Assembly (NCBI GenBank): GCA_044234625.1
Contig: JBIIIP010000117.1
Coordinates: forward strand, 1-9,126
Length of the DNA: 9,126 nt
Direction of reading: 5' to 3'
DNA from: CACORA01 sp044234625
Lineage (GTDB): Bacteria; Planctomycetota; Planctomycetia; Pirellulales; UBA1268
Positions 1 through 8,159 of this stretch are shown piece by piece. The position numbers and the translations under genes were made by a program. The stretch's first letter is position 1, and each line of letters begins with the position of its first letter. The notes below the pieces were generated by a model that had not been told where the DNA came from, did not search any database, and saw nothing but the letters and a program-made list of their open reading frames with translations.

Positions 1-39
1 GACGATCTGAGGCATGGGAGTAGCGTACTGCGGCCCAGG

Positions 40-74
40 AAAAGCCATTGATGGCCCTGGCTGCGAAGCAGCCA
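40..74 (-). terminator. Terminator-like structure downstream of gatB
   Basis: Reading the minus strand away from gatB, a perfect 7-base-pair stem (68-74 with 58-64, loop TTC) begins about 38 bases past the stop. A second small inverted repeat (51-55 with 44-48) and four T (43-40) follow. The short T-run makes this a plausible but not strong intrinsic terminator for the operon. I see nothing further in positions 1-39. Confidence 0.5.
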
Positions 75-112
75 CCACTTGAATCAAACGATCTGCAGGA
101 CAGGCATCCCAA

Positions 113-1627
<1,515 letters not shown>

Positions 1628-1632
1628 GGGTG

Positions 1633-3117
<1,485 letters not shown>

Positions 3118-3121
3118 GAGG

Positions 3122-3424
3122 TCAGGCGGCGCCCGAGTCGCCCAGGACGGCGGGCACGAGGAAGCATTCGCCGTCGTGCCGGGGGGCCGACTGGAGGGCT
3201 TCGGCCGTGGAGAGCGACGGTTGGACCACGTCGTCGCGGAAGACGTTCGCCGCGTCGAGCGGATGCGCCAGCGGCTCCACGTGCGACGTGTCGATTTCAG
3301 AAAGCTGCGACACGAACCCGACGATGCCGCCGAGTTGGCTCGTCATCGTCGCCAGTTCCTCGTCGGAGAGCGCGAGGCGGGCGAGCGACGCGACCTTGGC
3401 CACTTCCTGCCGCGAGAGCGTCAT
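3122..3424 (-). CDS. gatC: Aspartyl/glutamyl-tRNA(Asn/Gln) amidotransferase subunit C
   Basis: GatC is the small subunit that wraps around the GatA-GatB interface and stabilises the complex. The 100-residue product matches the family in length. It begins with a helical hairpin (EVAKVASLARLALSDEEL near 7-24) and continues through QLSEIDTSHVEPLAHPLD and NVFRDDVVQPSLSTAEAL, then the APRHDGECFLVPAVL ending; these correspond to the conserved VEP..H, LR.D and F.VP.V blocks of GatC. The ATG at 3424 lies 27 bases after the rpmB stop with no strong Shine-Dalgarno. The stop is 4 bases before gatA. Only the last five or so residues after VPAVL are non-conserved. Assignment rests on both sequence and position. 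Confidence 0.96.
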   Translation of the reverse strand: MTLSRQEVAKVASLARLALSDEELATMTSQLGGIVGFVSQLSEIDTSHVEPLAHPLDAANVFRDDVVQPSLSTAEALQSAPRHDGECFLVPAVLGDSGAA

Positions 3425-3451
3425 GGTGATCGTGCCCCGACGGACGGCAGG

Positions 3452-3772
3452 TCAGGGACGGGCCCGCGGGCCCGAGGGCACGGCTTCGACGGCGGCCGGC
3501 TTCGACTTCTCCACGCTGGGCAGGCGGAACGGCTGCTGGCGGACCAGCTTGGTCACCTTGCCGCTCTTGATGCACTGGGTGCAGACGAGGATGGTTGTGT
3601 TGGTGCCGCGGCCCACGGTCACCCGCAGCCGCTGGAGATTCGGCTTGAACTTGCGGCGGGAAATGCCGGTGACCTTCGTGCCCACGCCGCCGAGATACTT
3701 GGCTTTGCCACGGGTGGTCACCGAATTGCCCATGGAAAAACCCTTGCTACAGACCTGACAGGCGCGTGCCAC
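3452..3772 (-). CDS. rpmB: 50S ribosomal protein L28, zinc-site form with C-terminal extension
   Basis: Structural protein of the large ribosomal subunit. I place the start at the GTG at 3772 rather than the in-frame ATG at 3733. The GTG restores the conserved beginning VARACQVCSKG, including the first CxxC, and has a GAAAGAG ribosome-binding sequence 7 bases upstream; the ATG would delete 13 residues. The 106-residue protein pairs Cys5/Cys8 with Cys64/Cys67 (CTQC), the zinc-binding form of L28. Between them lie GNSVTTRGKAKYLGGVG (15-31) and the signature SRRKFKPNLQRLRV (38-51). The core ends near residue 77. About 30 further residues, rich in Pro, Ala, Lys and Arg, extend beyond the usual length of about 60-80. 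A frame open upstream of the GTG has no L28 similarity. It precedes gatCAB, probably as the first gene of a sub-unit with its own weak promoter. Confidence 0.95.
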   Translation of the reverse strand: MARACQVCSKGFSMGNSVTTRGKAKYLGGVGTKVTGISRRKFKPNLQRLRVTVGRGTNTTILVCTQCIKSGKVTKLVRQQPFRLPSVEKSKPAAVEAVPSGPRARP

Positions 3773-3779
3773 GGAAGTG

Positions 3780-3786
3780 CTCTTTC
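3780..3786 (-). promoter_or_regulatory. Ribosome-binding site of rpmB
   Basis: GAAAGAG on the minus strand, 7 bases before the GTG at 3772. It is not a perfect Shine-Dalgarno but has the right spacing, and it supports the GTG start that restores the first CxxC of L28. The alternative ATG at 3733 has no such site. Confidence 0.6.
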
Positions 3787-3823
3787 GAATCGAAGGCGTG
3801 CGGGGGCTGGAAAACGAGCCTAG

Positions 3824-3851
3824 AGAATAGTGTTTTCGGCGATTCCCGCAA
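3824..3851 (-). promoter_or_regulatory. Possible promoter for rpmB-gatCAB
   Basis: On the minus strand TTGCGG (3851-3846) is followed after 16 bases by TATTCT (3829-3824, four of six to consensus) in a locally AT-richer patch. Initiation near 3817 would give a leader of about 45 bases. The 115-base gap between hisN and rpmB is the largest within this gene string, which fits an internal promoter. The -35 box is weak. Confidence 0.4.
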
Positions 3852-3867
3852 GCCGAGCGGGCCGCCG

Positions 3868-3885
3868 GCCGCGGTGTCCCGCGGC
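3868..3885 (-). terminator. GC-rich hairpin just after the hisN stop
   Basis: A perfect 7-base-pair stem (3879-3885 with 3868-3874) with a 4-base loop begins two bases past the hisN stop. There is no T-run, so it is not a classical intrinsic terminator. It could protect the 3' end of the upstream transcript or attenuate read-through into rpmB. Confidence 0.35.
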
Positions 3886-3887
3886 TT

Positions 3888-4712
3888 TCACGGCTGCGGC
3901 GCGAGAAGCCCGAGGGTGGCGTCGTGCACCAGGCCGTTGGACGCGACCCCGTCGCCCGATTCAATCGACTGCCGGCCGTGCCAATCGGAAAACCTGCCGC
4001 CTGCCTCGCTGACGACCACCTCGACGGCCGCAGCGTCCCACGCATTGAGGAGCGGATCGACCATCAGCTCGGCGCGGCCCGTGGCCACGAGGAGGTAGCC
4101 ATAGCCATCTCCCCACGACCGCGCGATGCCGCAGGCCGCCTCCAGCCGGCGGCGGGCTGCATCCCCGGCCGCGCCATCGGCACGCCGTCCGAAAGACGTG
4201 AAGTCACTCGAGCAGACGAGGCTCGCCGCCAGTTCGCAGCGGGTCGATACGCGGGCCGGCCGCGGCGGGCTCTGCCCGCAGGCATGCCAGGCTCCCCCGC
4301 CCCGCGCGGCGAAGACGATCTCATCGAGCGCGGGAATCGCGATCACCCCCACCACGCCGCGGCCCGCATGCCGGCAGCCGACGAGCGTGGCGTAAAGGGG
4401 CACGCCGCGGATGAACGACTTCGTGCCGTCGATCGGATCGACGACCCATTCATATCCCGACGAGCCGGCCGACCGTCCCGACTCCTCGCCCAGGAAGGCG
4501 TCGTCCGGAAACGATGCCAGCAACTGCTCGCGAAGGATGGCCTCGGCGGCCAGATCAGCCTGCGTCACCGGGGAACGATCGTCCTTCACGGTCACCTCGA
4601 TCCGGTCGGATCGGAACCAGCGCAGCGTCTCGGCGGCGGCCCGGCGGGCGGCGGTGATCGCGGCATCGAGTCGCGCGGTGAGGGTCGGGTCGCTCGTGGT
4701 CATGGGCTGCAT
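3888..4712 (-). CDS. hisN: Inositol-monophosphatase-family phosphatase, probably histidinol-phosphatase HisN
   Basis: A Mg2+-dependent phosphomonoesterase of the IMPase fold, probably dephosphorylating L-histidinol phosphate in histidine synthesis. Numbering from the ATG at 4703, metal-binding motifs are GEES (72-75), DPIDGTKSF (89-97, giving Asp89 and Asp92) and WDAAAVEVVVSEAGG (222-236, giving Asp223). The blocks SFIRGVPLYATLV and SWGDGYGYLLVATGRAELMVDP resemble HisN of the IMPase type more than generic SuhB or CysQ, which are the alternatives. Length is 274 residues from 4712 or 271 from 4703, normal for the family. Neither start has a Shine-Dalgarno. I choose 4712, 10 bases after the lspA stop, on spacing only. 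The frame is open further upstream through lspA, but that translation is a shadow. No other histidine gene is in the window, so the substrate is inferred from sequence alone. Confidence 0.82.
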   Translation of the reverse strand: MQPMTTSDPTLTARLDAAITAARRAAAETLRWFRSDRIEVTVKDDRSPVTQADLAAEAILREQLLASFPDDAFLGEESGRSAGSSGYEWVVDPIDGTKSFIRGVPLYATLVGCRHAGRGVVGVIAIPALDEIVFAARGGGAWHACGQSPPRPARVSTRCELAASLVCSSDFTSFGRRADGAAGDAARRRLEAACGIARSWGDGYGYLLVATGRAELMVDPLLNAWDAAAVEVVVSEAGGRFSDWHGRQSIESGDGVASNGLVHDATLGLLAPQP

Positions 4713-4722
4713 GGGGGAGGAG

Positions 4723-5289
4723 TCAGGGCGTGCCGCCGCGGGGCGGCCGGAGGGAAAGCAGGAGCAGAATGCCCGCTCCGACCACGAGCCACGAATCGGC
4801 GAGATTGAAAATCGGCCAGTCGATGATTCCTTCCAGGCGGAAGTGGATCCAGTCGCGCACCGCGAGCACCGTCTGGCCGCGGCGGGCGAGCGGCGCATGC
4901 CAGGCGAGCCCGGGCAGGCCGAGCCGATCATAGAGGTTGCCGACGATGCCGCCGGTGATCAGAGCCAGCGCGAGAACGACGCCTCCATCGCCGCGCACAT
5001 CAGGCCGCCGCAGGGCGGCGAAGATCCCTCCCAGGGCCGCGATCGACACGGCTGCGAACAGCATCCCCATTCCCTGCCCCATGCCGAAGAGCGCCCCCTC
5101 GTTGAGGTTCGTTTCCAGCGAGAGCATGCCTGGCACGACCACGATCCCGGGGCTTTCACCGGGCATGCCCAAGTGGTGAAAGAGCAGCGACTTCGTGGCC
5201 AGGTCGAGGATCGCCGCCGTGATGGCGACCGACCAGAAGAGCGGCCACGCGGCGATCCGTGCCATGTTGCGGTGCGGCGAAACGGGCAT
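4723..5289 (-). CDS. lspA: Lipoprotein signal peptidase (signal peptidase II)
   Basis: LspA is an inner-membrane aspartyl protease that cleaves signal peptides from diacylglyceryl-modified prolipoproteins. The 188-residue protein shows about four membrane segments (roughly 14-36, 72-92, 103-119 and 163-182). Family motifs are DLATKSLLF (29-37), NLNEGALFG (61-69), GGIVGNLYDR (113-122) and FNLADS (161-166). The catalytic pair is Asp121 and Asp165. These aspartates are 44 residues apart, against roughly 20-27 in well-studied LspA proteins as I recall them, because of an insertion of about 20-25 residues (near 123-150) with several charged and aromatic residues. The length is therefore above the usual 155-170. 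The ATG overlaps the stop of the preceding regulator gene as TGATG with no Shine-Dalgarno, which argues for translational coupling and for this start over the in-frame Met9. Confidence 0.96.
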   Translation of the reverse strand: MPVSPHRNMARIAAWPLFWSVAITAAILDLATKSLLFHHLGMPGESPGIVVVPGMLSLETNLNEGALFGMGQGMGMLFAAVSIAALGGIFAALRRPDVRGDGGVVLALALITGGIVGNLYDRLGLPGLAWHAPLARRGQTVLAVRDWIHFRLEGIIDWPIFNLADSWLVVGAGILLLLSLRPPRGGTP

Positions 5290-5690
5290 CAGCGGGGCTG
5301 GCGCGGCCGGCCCGGAACGCCGTTCTCCAGCTTTTCAGCGCAGCGGATGCAGGTGGGGGCATACGGCAGGGCTTCGAGCCGCTTCTTGGCGATCACGCCG
5401 CCGCACTCCTCGCAGGAGCCAAACGACTTGCTCCGGATCCGCTCCAGGGCCTGTTCGACGAGTTCGAGCGTGCCTTCCTCGCTGGCCATGAGGCTGAGCG
5501 TGAATTCCTGCTCGTAGGCGTCGGTGCCGATGTCGGCCATGTGGATGGGCATCGTCGAAAGATCCCCGCTGGCCTCGGCGCGGGTCTTGCGGAGAGCCAC
5601 GTCCGCCATCGTCATCACGTCGCCTCGGAGACGTGCCCGCAACTGCTCGAGCACCGCCTTGAAGGCCTTGAGTTCTGCTGCTTTCATCAT
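5289..5690 (-). CDS. TraR/DksA-type C4 zinc-finger protein
   Basis: A small protein of the TraR/DksA family, whose members typically bind the RNA polymerase secondary channel and modulate initiation. The 133-residue product begins with a basic helical region (about 3-40) and ends with a four-cysteine zinc finger: Cys93, Cys96, Cys114 and Cys117 with C-x2-C-x17-C-x2-C spacing (CEECGG and CIRC). The middle block MADIGTDAYEQEF (51-63) is typical of the shorter DksA-like proteins outside Proteobacteria. I cannot align the DxxDxA coiled-coil tip of true DksA with confidence, so no gene symbol is given. The start at 5690 follows an AGGAGG ribosome-binding site 10 bases upstream. A second ATG directly follows it, and a longer in-frame start at 5714 would put the Shine-Dalgarno inside the gene. 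It is the first gene of the minus-strand operon, and its stop overlaps the lspA start. Confidence 0.9.
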   Translation of the reverse strand: MMKAAELKAFKAVLEQLRARLRGDVMTMADVALRKTRAEASGDLSTMPIHMADIGTDAYEQEFTLSLMASEEGTLELVEQALERIRSKSFGSCEECGGVIAKKRLEALPYAPTCIRCAEKLENGVPGRPRQPR

Positions 5691-5700
5691 TGGTGTCCGC

Positions 5701-5706
5701 CCTCCT
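5701..5706 (-). promoter_or_regulatory. Ribosome-binding site of the TraR/DksA-type gene
   Basis: A perfect AGGAGG on the minus strand, 10 bases before the ATG at 5690 and 13 before the adjacent second ATG. It decides the start over the in-frame ATG at 5714, which lies upstream of this site. Confidence 0.85.
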
Positions 5707-5728
5707 GCCGCCACACGCCAAGCCCCTC

Positions 5729-5757
5729 AAAGTAGTCTGAGAATGCACAACTGTCAA
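5729..5757 (-). promoter_or_regulatory. Sigma70-type promoter for the TraR/DksA-lspA-hisN operon
   Basis: On the minus strand a perfect -35 box TTGACA (5757-5752) is followed after exactly 17 bases by TACTTT (5734-5729), which keeps the key first, second and last bases of TATAAT. Initiation would fall near 5722, giving a leader of about 30 bases with the AGGAGG ribosome-binding site in it. This is the best promoter match I find in the window. Confidence 0.72.
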
Positions 5758-5766
5758 ACTGGCAGT
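5750..5766. promoter_or_regulatory. Dyad overlapping the -35 box, possible operator
   Basis: A 17-base imperfect palindrome: ACTGTCA (5750-5756), a 3-base centre, and TGGCAGT (5760-5766). Six of seven positions pair. It covers the whole -35 box of the minus-strand promoter, the usual place for a repressor or for a regulator controlling its own gene. That is inference; I do not recognise the motif as a known operator. Confidence 0.4.
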
Positions 5767-5815
5767 CGTGGGTAAGGTTTCCGGCCGGGGATGCCGAAAA
5801 CCTGTGCTGGCAGTC
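5759..5815. repeat. Nine-base direct repeat CTGGCAGTC, two copies
   Basis: CTGGCAGTC occurs at 5759-5767 and again at 5807-5815, 48 bases apart, between the two divergent promoters. The first copy overlaps the right half of the dyad at 5750-5766, so the same TGGCAGT half-site appears twice directly and once (one mismatch) inverted. The copies could be binding sites for one regulator serving both directions. Confidence 0.5.
5775..5803. other. Imperfect hairpin between the divergent promoters
   Basis: Positions 5775-5785 pair with 5793-5803 over 11 bases with one mismatch, around a 7-base loop. No T-run follows on either strand, so it is not a standard intrinsic terminator. It lies upstream of both start sites and is probably not transcribed from them, so any function would be as a DNA dyad, for example for protein binding. 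Confidence 0.4.
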
Positions 5816-5829
5816 CCCCATGACCGCGG

Positions 5830-5858
5830 TTGATAGCCTCGGCGGCGTGACCTACCTT
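5830..5858 (+). promoter_or_regulatory. Sigma70-type promoter for thrC-dapB
   Basis: TTGATA (5830-5835, five of six to the -35 consensus) is followed after 17 bases by TACCTT (5853-5858), which keeps the first, second and last bases of TATAAT. The design mirrors the divergent promoter at 5729-5757 (TTGACA, 17 bases, TACTTT). Initiation near 5865 would leave a leader of about 73 bases before the GTG. Confidence 0.6.
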
Positions 5859-5924
5859 TGAGTCCCTGCAGGCTCGACACCCGGCACCGGCCACGAATCG
5901 GCCGCCGCGACACGGGGCCTCCCC

Positions 5925-5930
5925 GAGGAG
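5925..5930 (+). promoter_or_regulatory. Ribosome-binding site of thrC
   Basis: GAGGAG, 7 bases before the GTG at 5938. It supports the GTG as the true start. The segment just upstream can pair with part of it (CCTC with GAGG), and a 5-base-pair hairpin (5888-5892 with 5900-5904) lies in the same leader. Both are too weak to claim as a control element. Confidence 0.85.
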
Positions 5931-5937
5931 AGATTTC

Positions 5938-7347
5938 GTGGCCGTCGCCGCCCGCACCGACGTGGCGTTTCAGCAGTGCATTGCGCCGGCATGCGCCGCG
6001 ACCTACTCGGTCGACGAGGTGCTGACGAGCTGCCCCTCGTGCGGCAACCTGCTGGATGTCAGCTACGACTGGGATCGTATCCGTCCGCCCACGTCGTTCG
6101 AGGTGTTCGAGCGGAAGTGGATGCGGCGCAGCGATCCGTTGGCCACCAGCGGCGTGTGGCGGTTTCACGAACTCCTCCCCTTCGCCCCGCGCGAGAGCGT
6201 GGTGACGATCGGCGAGGGGCAGACGCTGCTGTCGGTGTCGGATGGCGTCGGCGCCTACGTCGGCATGAAGCCGGGCCGCCTGTTCCTGGAATACGAAGGC
6301 CTCAATCCCTCCGGCTCGTTCAAGGACAACGGCATGTCGGCCGCGTTCACGCATGCCCGCATGATCGGGGCCCGACGGGCCGCCTGCGCATCGACGGGCA
6401 ACACCAGCGCCTCGCTGGCGGTGTATTGCGCGGTGACGCGGCTGATGCGCGGCATCATCTTCATCGGTTCGGGAAAGATCTCCTATGGCAAGCTCTCCCA
6501 GGCCCTCGACTACGGCGCCCTCACGATCCAGATCGCGGGCGACTTCGACGATGCGATGGCCCGCGTGAAGGAAGTGTCGGGCAAGCTCGGCATCTACCTC
6601 GTCAACAGCGTGAATCCGTTTCGGCTCGAGGGGCAGAAGACGATCATGTATCGCGTGCTCGAGTCGCTCGGCTGGGAGGTGCCCGACTGGATCGTGGTGC
6701 CGGGGGGCAACCTCGGCAATTCCAGCGCCTTCGGCAAGGCGTTCGCCGAGCTGCGGAAGATCGGCCTCATCGACCGCGTACCGCGGCTGGCCGTGATCAA
6801 CGCGGCCGGCGCCAACACGCTCTACGAGCTCTACCACCGCCGCGGCCTCCGCTGGGAAGGCGGCCGCGCCGACCTCTCTCCCGCCTGCCACTATTACGAC
6901 GAGCTCGACCGCGAGCGGAAGCGGGCCGACACCATCGCCAGCGCCATCGAGATCAACCGTCCCGTGAATCTCAACAAGTGTTTGCGGGCGCTGGAGGCGT
7001 GTGACGGCGTGGTGCGGCAGGTGACCGAGCAGGAGATCCTCGACGCCAAGGCGCAGGTCGGGGCCGGCGGCCTGGGCTGCGAGCCGGCGAGCGCCGCCAG
7101 CGTGGCCGGGGCGAAGCAGCTCGTGGCCGAGGGGGTGATCGGCCGCGACGAGCGGGTGGTCTGCATCCTCACCGGGCACCAGCTCAAGGATCCCACCGCC
7201 ACCGTCGCCTACCACACCACCGACCAGAAACTGTTCAACGAGGTGCTCGGCAGCCGCGGCGTGAGCCGGGCGAGCTTCGCCAACCGGTCGGTGAGCGTGG
7301 GCAATCGCGTCGACGAAATCGTGCAGGCAATCGAACTCTATGGCTGA
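5938..7347 (+). CDS. thrC: Threonine synthase, long form with N-terminal cysteine cluster
   Basis: PLP-dependent fold-type II lyase converting O-phospho-L-homoserine to threonine. The 469-residue protein starts at GTG 5938, with GAGGAG 7 bases upstream. The PLP-binding lysine is Lys129 in NPSGSFKDNGM; ASTGNTSAS (151-159) contacts the substrate or cofactor, and PGGNLGN (255-261) is the cofactor phosphate loop. GHQLKDP (413-419) matches the C-terminal block of threonine synthases. The N-terminus carries Cys14, Cys19, Cys32 and Cys35, a zinc-ribbon-like cluster seen in many long ThrC homologues. The residue after the KD pair is Asn, where many short bacterial enzymes have Arg. The last ~45 residues (HTTDQKLF onward) extend past the usual fold. 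Other fold-type II enzymes such as a cysteate-synthase-like paralogue are possible but less likely, given the motifs and the downstream dapB. It overlaps dapB by 8 bases. Confidence 0.9.
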   Translation: MAVAARTDVAFQQCIAPACAATYSVDEVLTSCPSCGNLLDVSYDWDRIRPPTSFEVFERKWMRRSDPLATSGVWRFHELLPFAPRESVVTIGEGQTLLSVSDGVGAYVGMKPGRLFLEYEGLNPSGSFKDNGMSAAFTHARMIGARRAACASTGNTSASLAVYCAVTRLMRGIIFIGSGKISYGKLSQALDYGALTIQIAGDFDDAMARVKEVSGKLGIYLVNSVNPFRLEGQKTIMYRVLESLGWEVPDWIVVPGGNLGNSSAFGKAFAELRKIGLIDRVPRLAVINAAGANTLYELYHRRGLRWEGGRADLSPACHYYDELDRERKRADTIASAIEINRPVNLNKCLRALEACDGVVRQVTEQEILDAKAQVGAGGLGCEPASAASVAGAKQLVAEGVIGRDERVVCILTGHQLKDPTATVAYHTTDQKLFNEVLGSRGVSRASFANRSVSVGNRVDEIVQAIELYG

Positions 7348-8143
7348 GCATCGTCTGGTCGTTCATGGTGCCGCGGGACGGATGGGCCAGCGGATCGTTG
7401 CCTGCGCGGCGTCCGACACCGTGCCGTGGCGGCTCGTGGCGGCGATCGAGCGGCCGGGGCACCCGCAGACCGGCGCCGACGCGGGCACGCTCGCCGGCAT
7501 CGGCGTGGCGAACGTGGCCATCGGCAACTCGTGGGCCTGCCCGGCCGACGTGGTCATCGACTTCTCGCTTCCCGAGGCGGTGGAGGGCATCGTGGCGGCG
7601 TGCGTGGCTGCGAAGGTGCCGGTCGTGGTGGCCACCACCGGCCTCGACGCGGCCGCGCGGGAGTCGCTCGCCAGGGCCGCAAAAACGATCGCCGTGCTGC
7701 AATCTCCAAGCATGAGCCTGGCCGTGAACATCGCGATGGATCTCGTGGAGCGGGCGGGCGGCCTCCTTCGCCGGGTCGGCAGCCGGGCCGATGTCGAGAT
7801 CGTCGAGGTGCACCACCGCCACAAGGAGGATTCGCCGAGTGGCACGGCGCTGAAATTCGGCGAGATCGTGCAGGGCGTGATGGGGCAGACGCGGGCTGCT
7901 CACGGCCGGTCGGGCCGTCCGGGAGCCAGGCCTGCCGACGAGATCGGCTACCACGCGGTGCGGGCCGGCGACAATCCGGGCGAGCACACGATCCTCTTCG
8001 GCCTCGAGGGGGAGTCGCTCTCGGTGAACGTGCGGGCCACGAGCCGCGATTGCTACGCCCGTGGCGCCCTTGCGGCGGCGTCCTTTCTCATCGGCAAGCC
8101 GGCCGGCCTGTATTCGATGCGCGACGTGCTCGGCATCCAGTGA
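7340..8143 (+). CDS. dapB: 4-hydroxy-tetrahydrodipicolinate reductase
   Basis: DapB reduces the DapA product with NAD(P)H to tetrahydrodipicolinate, on the path to diaminopimelate and lysine. The 267-residue length is normal. The N-terminal Rossmann motif is VVHGAAGRMGQRI (7-19), with IDFS (73-76) and VATTG (97-101) following. The catalytic region is EVHHRHKEDSPSGTA (156-170), with His158 as the likely proton donor and Lys162 as the substrate-binding lysine. The usual (A/S)xNMS or AANFS block reads SPSMS (122-126), with Ser where Asn is common; this may be natural variation. The ATG at 7340 lies inside the end of thrC (8-base overlap, different frame) and has no Shine-Dalgarno, so it is probably translated by coupling. 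It ends 16 bases before the convergent gene on the minus strand, leaving no room for a conventional terminator between them. Confidence 0.96.
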   Translation: MAEHRLVVHGAAGRMGQRIVACAASDTVPWRLVAAIERPGHPQTGADAGTLAGIGVANVAIGNSWACPADVVIDFSLPEAVEGIVAACVAAKVPVVVATTGLDAAARESLARAAKTIAVLQSPSMSLAVNIAMDLVERAGGLLRRVGSRADVEIVEVHHRHKEDSPSGTALKFGEIVQGVMGQTRAAHGRSGRPGARPADEIGYHAVRAGDNPGEHTILFGLEGESLSVNVRATSRDCYARGALAAASFLIGKPAGLYSMRDVLGIQ

Positions 8144-8159
8144 CGCCGGGTGGCGGGCC

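Noticed and set aside
5776..5802. The hairpin in the divergent region, considered as an intrinsic terminator or riboswitch.
   Set aside because: No T-run follows on either strand, no known riboswitch core is visible, and it lies outside both predicted transcripts.
5820..5861. A 13-codon frame starting ATG upstream of thrC, considered as a threonine leader peptide.
   Set aside because: It has only two Thr codons and no Ile run, overlaps the predicted promoter, and lies upstream of the predicted start site, so it would not be on the thrC transcript.
5335..7215. A 626-codon open frame on the minus strand opposite thrC that runs across the divergent control region.
   Set aside because: Its frame mirrors codon bias in thrC, the product has low-complexity His/Arg/Ala/Gly composition, and it would overlap both the zinc-finger gene and the promoters. 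ThrC motifs on the other strand are intact.
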